From: Bacillota bacterium
Lineage (GTDB): Bacteria; Bacillota; Sulfobacillia; JAJYWN01; JAJZPE01
Reading direction: 5' to 3'
Assembly: GCA_036504675.1 (NCBI GenBank)
Contig: DASXUT010000154.1
Coordinates: 1-52,366 of the forward strand
Length of the DNA stretch: 52,366 nt
Of this stretch, positions 16,980 through 25,719 are shown piece by piece. Numbering within the stretch: position 1 is the stretch's first letter; each line of letters opens with the position of its first letter. The notes under the pieces are model-generated. The model saw only the letters and a program-made list of their open reading frames with translations, was not told the origin of the DNA and made no database searches. Made by a program: the position numbers and the translations under genes.

Positions 16980-17717
16980 TTATGCCAGTCTACGTACATC
17001 AAACCTCAATTCCGGTATGTCTTCACGCGCAAGCCAGCTTAGTTGGGCGTAAGATCTCCTTAGGCCGGAGAAAGGCCCCCCAGTCTCAAAGACACCTTTG
17101 CTTGCCAGTGTTATCCCACCTACTTCGGTATCGAAACCAATGGCCGTGATCTCTGCCTTCAACAGAGCCAGATAGTCGCAACAATCGGTGGAAAATAAGC
17201 TGGGCGAAACCTTTACCTCCAGGAGAACGCCGCTCTTAGGGCCTTCTTTGATGCCGCCGACATCGATTGTCGACTTTCCCTTGTGCTTGACGGTCTTACC
17301 ATCAATCTTGACTAGAGGATTGTCCGCGAACTGGCAACCGTCGCCAGCAAACCTGCTGCTAAGCGGATCAATAACTAGTCTTTCTGCTAAGCGCCCTCTG
17401 AGCCTACCCAGGTAATCATCCTCAGATAAGTCGCGCTGCCCATGAGGAGAGTCATATAGCTGTTCAACTAGCCGAAGGAAATCTTGGAGATACTGCTTCT
17501 CGCTATTTGGCAGGACTGACCCGCGAAGCCTCTTCTTGTGTCCAGGCCATTCAGAGGCAAAATTGGCCATAGTCTTGATCTTGAAAACCACATCAAGCAA
17601 AGACTCCAGGAAATCTGGATGAATCTTTAGGAATGAGATTAACCTGGAAAGTGATGGCTGACTATCGACCTCCTGAACTGCCCTAAATTGTGCAACCAAC
17701 TGAACCCGACTAGTCAT
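16980..17717 (-). CDS. Probable PD-(D/E)XK-fold nuclease in the SecB-like cassette
   Basis: The 245-residue protein starts at ATG overlapping the SecB-like gene stop by 8 nt (ATGACTAG). The N-terminal half is helical. At 149-172 it contains STIDVGG followed 15 residues later by GVLLEVKVSP, that is D152 ... E168-x-K170, the spacing expected of a PD-(D/E)XK catalytic core, with E112 in AERLVID as a possible upstream acid. The segment CCDYLALLKAEITAIGFDTE then resembles the helix following the core. Restriction enzymes, Card1-like and many defence nucleases share this fold. The match is by motif only, and no target-recognition domain is evident. GC is much lower than in the neighbouring housekeeping genes. 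Confidence 0.55.
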   Translation of the reverse strand: MTSRVQLVAQFRAVQEVDSQPSLSRLISFLKIHPDFLESLLDVVFKIKTMANFASEWPGHKKRLRGSVLPNSEKQYLQDFLRLVEQLYDSPHGQRDLSEDDYLGRLRGRLAERLVIDPLSSRFAGDGCQFADNPLVKIDGKTVKHKGKSTIDVGGIKEGPKSGVLLEVKVSPSLFSTDCCDYLALLKAEITAIGFDTEVGGITLASKGVFETGGPFSGLRRSYAQLSWLAREDIPELRFDVRRLA

Positions 17718-18174
17718 CGCTCTTCCCCGTCGGATTTGATTCCCGCGAACGTTCAATGTTCTTAGAGGTCTGGAAAACATCGATGAGGGGTATTAGTAAC
17801 GGTGAAAGCCCCATCCTCATGGTGATATTGGCCACCAATTCTCGAGTGAACGGAAAAAGTAGCGCGAGAGCCTGGTTTGCCACAAATTCCCGGAATCCCT
17901 GGGCATCACTCCCGGGCTCGGTACTACAGTGTCCGGCAATCGTTAGTCTAAGACCAACGGCTTGCCGATCGCCTTGTTTAGCAGCTATATCTAATGTCAG
18001 GCTACAATGCCCCTCGGTGTCGGAAACAACCTTCCCGTCTGCCTCAGCCTTAATGGATACATCTAGGTGGTCCAATGCTTCATCTGAATAAAGCTTACAC
18101 TCTAGCTCTTTGAGCAACACCTTGGTGAGCTGAACCCGGTGAGGCACTATGTGTTGCTGTACCTCAGGCGACAT
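17710..18174 (-). CDS. SecB-like chaperone
   Basis: This 154-residue protein ends its core with ANQALALLFPFTRELVANIT (101-118), then MRMGLSPLLIPLIDVFQTSK. This closely matches the C-terminal SecB pattern LLFPFAREL...RGGFPPLLLPPVNF. The preceding part has the SecB-type strands LDVSIKAEAD, CSLTLDIAAK and VGLRLTIAG. SecB binds unfolded clients; outside Proteobacteria, SecB-like proteins usually occur in toxin-antitoxin-chaperone modules. The ATG at 18174 overlaps the upstream gene by 11 nt and has AAGGACG upstream. A C-terminal tail (138-154) is charged. No secA or secretion gene is adjacent, so a dedicated client within the cassette is the better guess. Confidence 0.75.
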   Translation of the reverse strand: MSPEVQQHIVPHRVQLTKVLLKELECKLYSDEALDHLDVSIKAEADGKVVSDTEGHCSLTLDIAAKQGDRQAVGLRLTIAGHCSTEPGSDAQGFREFVANQALALLFPFTRELVANITMRMGLSPLLIPLIDVFQTSKNIERSRESNPTGKSDD

Positions 18175-18748
18175 TAGCCCACGTCCTTGTTTCCATAGCG
18201 TCAGCAGCCCTGGTGGATGGGTGTCCACCGTAGAAACAAAATGTGGGTTGATGTAAGGCAGGTTTAAGGTCGAACGATATCGACACATTAACTGCGGCAA
18301 GGTTTTGGATATGCTCCAACACGAGGTACTTCGAACGGAGAAGTCCAGTTTTCTTCAGCCCGGAATGCAACTGCTCAAGCGCCTCTATGAGCCAAAACCA
18401 TCTATCATCAACGCTTGTTGCACCTTCCATCAAGTAACTCATATACTCAACCAGGCCAATGAGATCGACTAGCTCCTCCTCTCGGTCTACCACAATTTGA
18501 TCCGTGCATTCCTCGATTATCGAGGTGCCAGTCGAATTGTACCAACTGGCAAACTCGGGGTGGACTGCAATAACCTCTGCCACAAAACCCGCGTGCTTCT
18601 TTACAAAATCATCGAGGACTTGTCGCCCGACGTCTCTCAAAGAAGACTCCTGCCCTGGGCCAAACTTTGATGGGGTTATCCACTTGAAAAGCTCAGTCGC
18701 ATCCCCATACTGCTTAACCCAATTGATGAGAACTTTGGTAAAGGCCAT
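18164..18748 (-). CDS. Helical protein of unknown function, first gene of the SecB-like cassette
   Basis: The 194-residue product starts at ATG with GGAGGG eight bases upstream. It appears mainly helical, acidic in the middle (DREEELVDLIGLVEYMSYLM) and without membrane segments or obvious catalytic motif. Three Trp residues occur near the N-terminus and centre. I do not recognise the family. It overlaps the SecB-like gene by 11 nt, so both are translated from the same transcript. It could be a toxin, an antitoxin that is the chaperone client, or a structural partner. The last 40 residues lie just upstream of the SecB-like start and have a less regular composition, so a local frame error there cannot be excluded. 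Confidence 0.65.
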   Translation of the reverse strand: MAFTKVLINWVKQYGDATELFKWITPSKFGPGQESSLRDVGRQVLDDFVKKHAGFVAEVIAVHPEFASWYNSTGTSIIEECTDQIVVDREEELVDLIGLVEYMSYLMEGATSVDDRWFWLIEALEQLHSGLKKTGLLRSKYLVLEHIQNLAAVNVSISFDLKPALHQPTFCFYGGHPSTRAADAMETRTWANVA

Positions 18749-18904
18749 TAGCTCACCCTCCGTCCCAGAGTATTCCCGGGACTCACGCATATGACACTCC
18801 ATGGCCAGACACTGCTGCGCAAGATTAGGACAAGAGAAGACCGCCGGTCCTAGGAATCCTCTGATCTAACCGTTTGCCTCAAAAACCCCATACTCTATAT
18901 CGTT

Positions 18905-20044
18905 TCAGTCCAGATAATCCTTCAGCTTCTTGCTCCGACTCGGGTGCCGCAGCTTCCGCAGGGCCTTGGCCTCGATCTGCCGGATGCGCTCGCGAGTGAC
19001 GGCGAAGACGTGGCCGACCTCTTCGAGGGTTCGGGCCCGGCCGTCGTCCAGCCCGAAGCGCAGGCGAAGGACGTCGCGCTCGCGCGGGGTCAGGGTCGCC
19101 AGGACCTCTTCGAGCTGCTCCTTGAGGAGCATGAAGCTGGCCGCCTCGGCCGGCGCGGGAGCGTCCTCGTCCTCGATGAAGTCACCGAGGTGGCTGTCCT
19201 CTTCCTCGCCGATGGGCGTCTCCAGAGAGACCGGCTCCTGGGCGATCTTGAGGATCTCGCGGACGCGGTCGACGGAAATCTCCATCTCGGCGGCGATCTC
19301 TTCGGGAGACGGCTCGCGGCCGAGCTTCTGAAGCAACTGGCGCTGGACCCGGATCAGCTTGTTGATGGTCTCGACCATGTGGACCGGGATGCGGATCGTC
19401 CTGGCCTGGTCGGCGATGGCCCGGGTGATCGCCTGGCGAATCCACCAGGTCGCGTAGGTGCTGAACTTGTAGCCCTTCCGGTAGTCGAACTTCTCGACCG
19501 CCTTGAGCAGGCCGAGGTTGCCCTCCTGGATGAGGTCCAAAAAGAGCATGCCGCGGCCGACGTACTTCTTGGCGATGGCCACGACCAGGCGGAGGTTGGC
19601 TTCGGTCAGGTGGCGTTTGGCCTCTTCGTCCCCGGCCTCGATCCCCTTGGCCAGGTCGACCTCGTCCTGGGCGGTGAGAAGGGGCACCCGCCCAATCTCT
19701 TTGAGGTACATCCGGACGGGGTCGTCGATGGCGACCCCTTCGGGCACGGACAGGTCGACCTCTTCGGCCGCGTGAGATCCCGTCTCGGAGTCGGCTTCGG
19801 CCGGAGGTTCGGTGGCTTCGTCACGCTCGAGGGGTCCGACCGGAGTGGCCTCAGCCTCGGGAACCTCGCCGACGACTTCGATGCCGTCTTCTTCTAGCAT
19901 TTTGTAGATGTCGTCGATCTGGTCGGGGGAGAGCTCCTCGTCCTGAAGGGCGTCCATGACCTCATTGTAGGTCAAGACGCCGCGCTTCTTGCCTTTGATG
20001 ATTAGCTCGCGCACCCCCGCGCTCTTCGGTTCCTGGCTCTTCAT
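18905..20044 (-). CDS. rpoD: Primary RNA polymerase sigma factor (sigma-A)
   Basis: The 379-residue protein has a reduced region 1.1 (about 5-50, [15 protein letters not shown]), an acidic linker, region 1.2 from [11 protein letters not shown], region 2 with [20 protein letters not shown] and [14 protein letters not shown], region 3, and region 4 ending in an HTH and GEEEDSH-to-C-terminal [12 protein letters not shown]. This is the length and order of Bacillota SigA. The ATG overlaps the dnaG stop (ATGA), the standard dnaG-rpoD coupling. Downstream lies the low-GC cassette, with no clear intrinsic terminator directly after the stop, so read-through into the cassette is possible. Confidence 0.97.
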   Translation of the reverse strand: MKSQEPKSAGVRELIIKGKKRGVLTYNEVMDALQDEELSPDQIDDIYKMLEEDGIEVVGEVPEAEATPVGPLERDEATEPPAEADSETGSHAAEEVDLSVPEGVAIDDPVRMYLKEIGRVPLLTAQDEVDLAKGIEAGDEEAKRHLTEANLRLVVAIAKKYVGRGMLFLDLIQEGNLGLLKAVEKFDYRKGYKFSTYATWWIRQAITRAIADQARTIRIPVHMVETINKLIRVQRQLLQKLGREPSPEEIAAEMEISVDRVREILKIAQEPVSLETPIGEEEDSHLGDFIEDEDAPAPAEAASFMLLKEQLEEVLATLTPRERDVLRLRFGLDDGRARTLEEVGHVFAVTRERIRQIEAKALRKLRHPSRSKKLKDYLD

Positions 20045-21963
20045 CCGGTTTCCCCTTTCGATACATGCCGTTGGCCCGGCGGGGCAGCCGTGCCTCCGGC
20101 CGAACGTAGTTGCTGAAGTTCATGATATTCCCGGAGCATCGCTTCGGGAATCTCTTGGCCGTCACGCTCCAGGCGTTCCATCTCCACCCGGATGAGTTCG
20201 GCCCTGGCCTTGACGGAGGCCTCCCTGATTGTCTTTAGGTAGCCCGGGACCATCTTATCTGGCTCGCCCGGCGGCATCTCGCCCATCACGATCTCGGCGG
20301 CCACCCGGGCGTCATCTTCGTTCTCGAAGTGGGCCGGCAGGGCGGCGAGGAAGGCTTCGGACCCCGGGGGCTCGGAAGCCGCCTCCTCGCCGAGGACCAT
20401 CTCGGCGACGACCCGCTCGGCGGCCCCGGAGAAGTCGTCCGGCCCGAGCCCCCCGACGATCTGCCGCCTCAGCTCCGGCTGGTCGATGAGCAGCCGGAGG
20501 AGTCCCCTCTCGGCCAGCAGCCTGGCCGTAGGACGGCCGGCGCGGGCCAGGTCTTGCCCATTATTATTCCTGCTCAACGCTGGAATATGCTGGCTGATCG
20601 GTCGGCCGCCGTCGGTGGACTGCGTTCCCGACTTCGTCTGCCTGGCCCGAAAGGCCTTGCGGACCTCGGTCCGAAGGGCCTCGACACCAAGGCCTAGCTT
20701 GGTCGCAAACTCCTGAATGTATGCCTCACGCTCGACCGCGTTTTCCAGCCCGGCCAGCACCGTGGCCATGGTCGAGGCGATCTTGACCTTTCCCTCGACG
20801 GTCGCCGGGTCACCGTCCCGCCTGGCCAGCTCAAACCGGTACTCCACCAGGGGCAGGGCCTTCTGAGTGGCCGTCCGGAAGGCGTCGGCACCCCGCAGGC
20901 GGATGAACTCGTCCGGATCCTTGCCCTCCGCGAGGGCGGCGACCCTGACTCGGCAACCCGCCTCGCCGAGGATCTCCAGACCGCGCATTGTGGCGGTCTG
21001 TCCGGCGGTGTCGGCGTCGTAGGCGATCACCGTCTCCGGCGCCATCCGGGCCAGGATGGCTCCCTGGTCACGGGTCAGCGCCGTCCCCAGGCTGGCCACC
21101 ACGTTCTGGACGCCGGCCTGGTGGCAGGTGATGGCGTCCATGTACCCTTCGACCAGGATGACCTGACCGCTGTCGCGGATGGCCGGCCTGGCCAGGTTCA
21201 GGGCGTAGAGGTTGTGCCCCTTGGCGAAGACGACCGTATCCGAAGAGTTGAGGTACTTCGGAAGACTGTCGTCGAGGACCCGCCCGCCGAAGGCGATGAC
21301 TCGTCCGCGGGCGTCGAAGATCGGGAAGACCACCCGGTTCCGCAACCGGTCATAGTAGGAATCGCGGTCGACGCTGTGGATGACCAGGCCGGCCCCTTCC
21401 ATGGTCTTCGGCGGAAAGCCCTTGCGAGTTAAGGCCTTGAGCAACAAATCCCAAGCTTCGGGGGCATATCCGAGGCGGAAGCGCTCGACCGTTTCGGCGG
21501 TCAGGCCGCGATCGACGAGGTACTGGCGGGCGCCGGCCCCCTGCCGGGACTTCATAAGGGCCAGGTGGTAGAAGTCCGCCGCCAGCTCCAGGGCATGATA
21601 ATGGGCCTCGCGTTCCTGGCGCCTTCGGGCTTCCTCGGGTGAAAGCTCCGGCTCTGGGAGCGGGAGACCCACTCGTTCCGCCAGCCCGGCCACGGCCTCT
21701 GGAAAGGTGAGGTTGTCCCGCTTCATCAGGAAATGAAAAACGTTGCCCCCGGCATGGCAGCCAAAGCAGTAGAACATCTGCTTGTCCGGGGCAACCGAAA
21801 AGGACGGCGTCTTTTCGTGGTGGAACGGGCAGAGTCCGACGAAGTTCTTGCCGGTCTTGCGCAACGCGACGCTCTCGCCGATGACGTCGACTATGTCGCT
21901 GCGCGAGCGAATCTCCTCGATGAACTCGTCGGTGAGTCCTTTCACCGCCCATCCCTGCCCCAT
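20041..21963 (-). CDS. dnaG: DNA primase
   Basis: The 640-residue protein synthesises RNA primers at the replication fork. The N-terminal zinc ribbon [11 protein letters not shown]...CFGC places ligands at C45, H48, C66 and C69. The catalytic RNAP domain includes [14 protein letters not shown], the TOPRIM block [11 protein letters not shown] and the DxD motif YDADTAGQ. The C-terminal helicase-binding domain (from about 480) has a less conserved helical pattern. The ATG at 21963 is used here; the GTG at 21945 is an alternative that removes six residues. It lies 71 bases after dgt and overlaps rpoD, so the three genes may be co-transcribed. Confidence 0.97.
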   Translation of the reverse strand: MGQGWAVKGLTDEFIEEIRSRSDIVDVIGESVALRKTGKNFVGLCPFHHEKTPSFSVAPDKQMFYCFGCHAGGNVFHFLMKRDNLTFPEAVAGLAERVGLPLPEPELSPEEARRRQEREAHYHALELAADFYHLALMKSRQGAGARQYLVDRGLTAETVERFRLGYAPEAWDLLLKALTRKGFPPKTMEGAGLVIHSVDRDSYYDRLRNRVVFPIFDARGRVIAFGGRVLDDSLPKYLNSSDTVVFAKGHNLYALNLARPAIRDSGQVILVEGYMDAITCHQAGVQNVVASLGTALTRDQGAILARMAPETVIAYDADTAGQTATMRGLEILGEAGCRVRVAALAEGKDPDEFIRLRGADAFRTATQKALPLVEYRFELARRDGDPATVEGKVKIASTMATVLAGLENAVEREAYIQEFATKLGLGVEALRTEVRKAFRARQTKSGTQSTDGGRPISQHIPALSRNNNGQDLARAGRPTARLLAERGLLRLLIDQPELRRQIVGGLGPDDFSGAAERVVAEMVLGEEAASEPPGSEAFLAALPAHFENEDDARVAAEIVMGEMPPGEPDKMVPGYLKTIREASVKARAELIRVEMERLERDGQEIPEAMLREYHELQQLRSAGGTAAPPGQRHVSKGETG

Positions 21964-22034
21964 GGCCTGTAGCAGCTACCTGCGCTCAGGCTTTAATACG
22001 CTTTCGCTACGACTCCGGTTTTTCCTCCTCGGCG

Positions 22035-23141
22035 TCATCCGGCCCTTTCTGGGGCCTGGACCTCGCCCTCCGAGGGAGCCGGCGGGAAGTGCTTGTCGAA
22101 CTGGGCCATGGCATAGCGATCGGTCATCCCGGCGACATAATCACAGGCTCGCCGCCAGTCCGGGGCGGCCAAGCTGGGGGGATCGCCACCGGCAATCTGC
22201 CCGGGGTTCTTCCGGTAGAACCCGTAGAGGGCCTGGACCAGCTTCCTCGCGTTGTCCTCTTCAGCCTTGGCCCCGGAACCGACGTAGACTCGCTCGAAGA
22301 GGAAGCTCCGAAGGTCGTCCATGGCCCCCCTGACCGGCCGGCTCAGGGCCAGCTCGGGGCGGTCATAGCTGGCCTCGATGACCGCCGTGACCAGGGTGTT
22401 GATGCGCCTGGCCCGGGTCGCCCCGAGGACGGCCACCGGGCCGGCCGGGACGTCTTCTGGGGCGATGATCCCCCCACGAATGGCATCATCGATATCGTGG
22501 TTGATGTAGGCGATCCGGTCGGACATCCTGACCAACTGGCCCTCGAGGGTGGCCGGAAGGTCTCCGTCGGCCCAGAGGTCGCCGGTGTGCTTGGCGATGC
22601 CGTCGCGGACCTCCCAGGTCAGGTTGAGGCCGACTCCCTCGGGATGGCCGGGCTCGAGCCGCTCGAGGAGGGAGACCACCCGGAGGCTCTGCTCATTGTG
22701 GCGGAAGCCACTATGGCCCTCGGCTTCGAGGGCGTCATTCAGGACGGCCTCTCCGGTGTGCCCGAAAGGGGTGTGACCGAGGTCGTGGCCCAGGGCGATG
22801 GCCTCGGTCAGATCCTCGTTGAGGCGCAGAGCGCGGGCCATCGTCCGGGCGATCTGGGCCACCTCGAGGGTGTGGGTCAGGCGCGTCCGGTAGTGGTCAC
22901 CGGCCACGGCGATGAAGACCTGGGTCTTGTCCTTGAGGCGACGGAAGGCCTTGGAGTGGATGATCCGATCGCGGTCCCGCTGAAACGCGGTCCGGATCGG
23001 GCACGGCTCCTCGGCGACCTGCCGACCGAGGGAGCGGCTGCTCCTGGTGGCATGTCGGGAGAGGGTGCGGTCTTCCAGGTCCTCGGTGAACAGCCGCGGT
23101 CGTACGGACACACGGCCGCCGTCTTCCGGTCTGTCGCCCAT
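22035..23141 (-). CDS. dgt: Deoxyguanosinetriphosphate triphosphohydrolase-like HD protein
   Basis: The 368-residue HD-domain enzyme has RDRDRIIHSKAFRRLKDKTQ near residue 55, then RLTHTLEVAQIARTMAR, and the HD signature ALGHDLGHTPFGHTGE. Further downstream are FRHNEQSLRV and the conserved VRMSDRIAYINHDIDDA. These features define dNTP triphosphohydrolases, which release triphosphate from dNTPs. The start is the ATG following GGAGGGCAAAG. The gene precedes dnaG-rpoD, the common order in Clostridia. The divergent neighbour encodes a GGDEF protein, and a perfect 16-bp palindrome sits in the shared upstream region. A TATACA hexamer near 23179 (minus strand) is a plausible -10. Confidence 0.94.
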   Translation of the reverse strand: MGDRPEDGGRVSVRPRLFTEDLEDRTLSRHATRSSRSLGRQVAEEPCPIRTAFQRDRDRIIHSKAFRRLKDKTQVFIAVAGDHYRTRLTHTLEVAQIARTMARALRLNEDLTEAIALGHDLGHTPFGHTGEAVLNDALEAEGHSGFRHNEQSLRVVSLLERLEPGHPEGVGLNLTWEVRDGIAKHTGDLWADGDLPATLEGQLVRMSDRIAYINHDIDDAIRGGIIAPEDVPAGPVAVLGATRARRINTLVTAVIEASYDRPELALSRPVRGAMDDLRSFLFERVYVGSGAKAEEDNARKLVQALYGFYRKNPGQIAGGDPPSLAAPDWRRACDYVAGMTDRYAMAQFDKHFPPAPSEGEVQAPERAG

Positions 23142-23210
23142 CTTTGCCCTCCAGAGTGGCTAAGCGCGCCTGTGTTGTATACGAGCCTCGGCCGGACATT
23201 CCTTCCGGGT

Positions 23211-23226
23211 GACGAAAATTTTCGTC
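23211..23226. promoter_or_regulatory. Perfect 16-bp palindrome between dgt and the GGDEF gene
   Basis: GACGAAAATTTTCGTC is a perfect inverted repeat, AT rich at its centre in otherwise GC-rich DNA. It lies 70 bases upstream of dgt and 148 upstream of the divergent GGDEF gene. The shape is that of a dimeric repressor operator. No matching regulator gene is in the window, and I saw no second copy. Confidence 0.45.
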
Positions 23227-23373
23227 GACGGGCGGCCGGCTCAAGTCTCTTCGGTCAACGCGCTAACCAAACGTGGTCACAAGGACGATGATTCCTATTA
23301 GATATGGTGCCGAAAGGGGTCCCACGAAACCGCGGAGTGGCGCGGGGGCCGTTCTTCGAGAAGGGTGTTGACC

Positions 23374-25632
23374 GTGAACAAGACCGACAACCCCATCGAA
23401 CCCACGCGGTTCATCCTGACCGCCGCCTCCATCGAGCTCCTCATGGGGCTCAGCGTCTATGCCTTGCCGGTCGACCTGCTCGGCCCCCTCTCGCCGGACC
23501 TGCGGGGTTTCGTGACCGCCCCGATGAGCACGGCGGGCATCCTCTTGCTGCTCCTCGTGCGCTATCGCCTGCCGCGTTGGGGGCGCTGGGCGGTGCTGGG
23601 CTTTGCCACCTTCACCCTGGGCTTCGGGGCCGCCCGGTTGGCCATGGAAGGCCTGTGGATGCTCGCCTTCCTCGAGGCCTCCCTGGTCTGCACCTTGCTG
23701 GCGGTGGCCGCTCTGCCCCACGGAATCGGGGGCGTCGTCCCGGACTTCACCTATCTCTTCCTTGCGCTGACTGAGCTCTTGAGCGGAGCGGCGATGCTCA
23801 TCCGCCCCGAGGTCTTCCTTTACCCGACTTTCCCCCCCGTCCGCGCCTCGACGACCTGGGTCGGGGCGGCCGTGCTGGCCGGCGGGGTACTCTTGACCCT
23901 GCGCCGCGACGGGACCAAGTCGCGGATGTGGCTGATCAGGCCCCTCCGCCACCTATTCTATCTGAGGCCCTGGCTGGCGGCGGTCCTGCCGATCCTGATG
24001 TTCTATGACCAGCTCTGGCTGAAGGACATCCAGGGCCTGCTGGCCTGGGTGATTTTCCTGGCGGCGATCCCGTGGCCCAAAGGCGTCCTCATGCTCGGAC
24101 CGGTCGAGGAGGAGGACCGCGCCACGCCGGGGGGCGAAGCGGCCGATTCCATCTCGAACCTGGAGCGCACCCTGGAGATCTGGACCTGGCTATTGGCCCT
24201 GGCGTTGGTTTTCTGGAGCGCCCTGCAGGGCTCACACCGGGCGGGGCCGACCGGCGCCGAGGAGGTCTTCACCCTGGCCCTGGTGGCCTGGAACATCGTG
24301 GCCTTCTGGGTCCTGCGCGGGCGGGTCACCCCCGGGAAGCGCCTGGCTTGGCAACTGCTCTTCCTGGCGACCGCCGTCGGCGTCTTCCAACTGACGGCCC
24401 GCGATCGAACCGTGGCCTACATCTTCGCCGGGCTGCTCATCGTCATCCCCAGTCTGTGGACCAGGGCCTTCGGCACGAAGTCCGGGTGGAGACTGCTCGG
24501 TTCGGCGTTGGCGATGATCGCCCTGGGTGGTCTGAAAAGCTGGGCCATCGATGGCCTGGCCCTCGGAGCGGCGATGGGTGAGACCCTGATCGAGCTGTTC
24601 GTCCTGGCTCTCGCCGGCGGGATGGCCGTCCGCAGCGCCGGCGAGCAGCGTCATCTGGCCGCCAGCCTCGACGCCCGGGCCCAGGAGCTTTCCGGGGCTC
24701 AGGAAACCCTCCGCCAGAGCGAAGAGAAGTTCCGGATGGCCTTCACCCACGCGGCCATCGGGAAGGCCCTCATAAGCCCGACCGGCGGGCGTTTCCTGGC
24801 CGTCAACCAAGCCCTGAGTGAGATGCTCGGCTATTCGGAAGTGGAACTCCTGGAGATGACGGACGAGGCCCTCCTCCATCCGGAAGAGCGTCAATCAGGC
24901 CATGGTCTACTGGCCCGCCTGCGTCAGGGACCCGTTGACTCCGTCGACCTCGAACGCCGTTACCTCAACAGCCGGGGGGAGACGGTCTGGACCCAGGTGA
25001 CGGCCTCACCGATCCGCGGGGCCGATGGCGCGCCGCAGTGCCTGGTGGTCGAGATCCAAGACATCACCGCCCGGAAGCAGGTCGAAAGTCAACTGGTCCA
25101 CCAGGCCAATCACGACTCGCTGACCAACCTCCATAACCGCCGCCGGTTTCGCGAGGACCTCGAGCGTCAGCTGCGGCTGGTCGAGCGGTACGGGTACCGG
25201 GGGGCCGTCATCTACCTCGACCTCGATGGCTTCAAGGAGGTCAATGACGCCTTCGGGCACCAGGCGGGCGACATCGTCCTTGTAAGTCTGGCCGAAGCCC
25301 TCGAGGCCCACCTCCGAAAGACCGACACCGTGGCCCGCATCGGCGGGGACGAGTTCGCCGTCCTCCTCCCCGCCGCCGGTCCGGCCAGGGCGGGGGTGGT
25401 CGCCGAACACATCCTCGGCACCGTGTCCGGGCACGTGACGTTGATCGGGTCCCGGCCGGTACGGGTGACGGCCAGCCTTGGGGTGGCGATGTACCCCGAT
25501 GACGGGAGGTCGCCGGACGAGCTTCTCAGCCGGGCCGACATCGCCCTGTTCGAGGCCAAGCGAAGCCGCAACTGCTACGTCTTCTACCGTCCGGAGATGG
25601 CCGAGGCGGCGGCCGGACCTGGGGTCGGCTGA
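23374..25632 (+). CDS. Membrane-bound PAS-GGDEF protein (probable diguanylate cyclase)
   Basis: The 752-residue protein has an N-terminal region of about 10-12 hydrophobic segments (1-420) with two blocks separated by a polar cytoplasmic segment near 235-265, a linker helix, a PAS domain (about 445-570, EKFRMAFTHAAIGKALI to QDITARKQ) and a GGDEF domain (about 585-745) with intact RIGGDEF. This predicts synthesis of c-di-GMP in response to a signal sensed by the membrane part, which I do not recognise as MASE1, MASE2 or 7TMR. No RxxD product-inhibition site is obvious before GGDEF (the residues are RKTD, so RxxD is possible). Start: GTG at 23374, nine bases after GAGAAGG; TTG 23368 and GTG 23365 are alternatives. 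There is no EAL domain. Confidence 0.9.
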   Translation: MNKTDNPIEPTRFILTAASIELLMGLSVYALPVDLLGPLSPDLRGFVTAPMSTAGILLLLLVRYRLPRWGRWAVLGFATFTLGFGAARLAMEGLWMLAFLEASLVCTLLAVAALPHGIGGVVPDFTYLFLALTELLSGAAMLIRPEVFLYPTFPPVRASTTWVGAAVLAGGVLLTLRRDGTKSRMWLIRPLRHLFYLRPWLAAVLPILMFYDQLWLKDIQGLLAWVIFLAAIPWPKGVLMLGPVEEEDRATPGGEAADSISNLERTLEIWTWLLALALVFWSALQGSHRAGPTGAEEVFTLALVAWNIVAFWVLRGRVTPGKRLAWQLLFLATAVGVFQLTARDRTVAYIFAGLLIVIPSLWTRAFGTKSGWRLLGSALAMIALGGLKSWAIDGLALGAAMGETLIELFVLALAGGMAVRSAGEQRHLAASLDARAQELSGAQETLRQSEEKFRMAFTHAAIGKALISPTGGRFLAVNQALSEMLGYSEVELLEMTDEALLHPEERQSGHGLLARLRQGPVDSVDLERRYLNSRGETVWTQVTASPIRGADGAPQCLVVEIQDITARKQVESQLVHQANHDSLTNLHNRRRFREDLERQLRLVERYGYRGAVIYLDLDGFKEVNDAFGHQAGDIVLVSLAEALEAHLRKTDTVARIGGDEFAVLLPAAGPARAGVVAEHILGTVSGHVTLIGSRPVRVTASLGVAMYPDDGRSPDELLSRADIALFEAKRSRNCYVFYRPEMAEAAAGPGVG

Positions 25633-25659
25633 CCGGGGGCTGACCGGCGGGCTGACCGG
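25627..25659 (+). repeat. Three tandem copies of GGCTGACCGG
   Basis: The decamer GGCTGACCGG starts at 25627, 25638 and 25650, spanning the stop codon of the GGDEF gene and the bases after it. The copies are separated by 1-2 bases. It may be local slippage. Confidence 0.7.
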
Positions 25660-25683
25660 CCACCTCTGACCGATCGGCAAGAA

Positions 25684-25709
25684 GGCCCGGGACCAAGCGG
25701 TCCCGGGCC
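25684..25709. terminator. Hairpin terminator between the GGDEF and HAD genes
   Basis: GGCCCGGGACC (25684-25694) and GGTCCCGGGCC (25699-25709) form a perfect 11-bp stem with the loop AAGC between two convergent genes. It can serve both strands; T tracts are weak. Confidence 0.65.
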
Positions 25710-25719
25710 CTGCGGTTCG

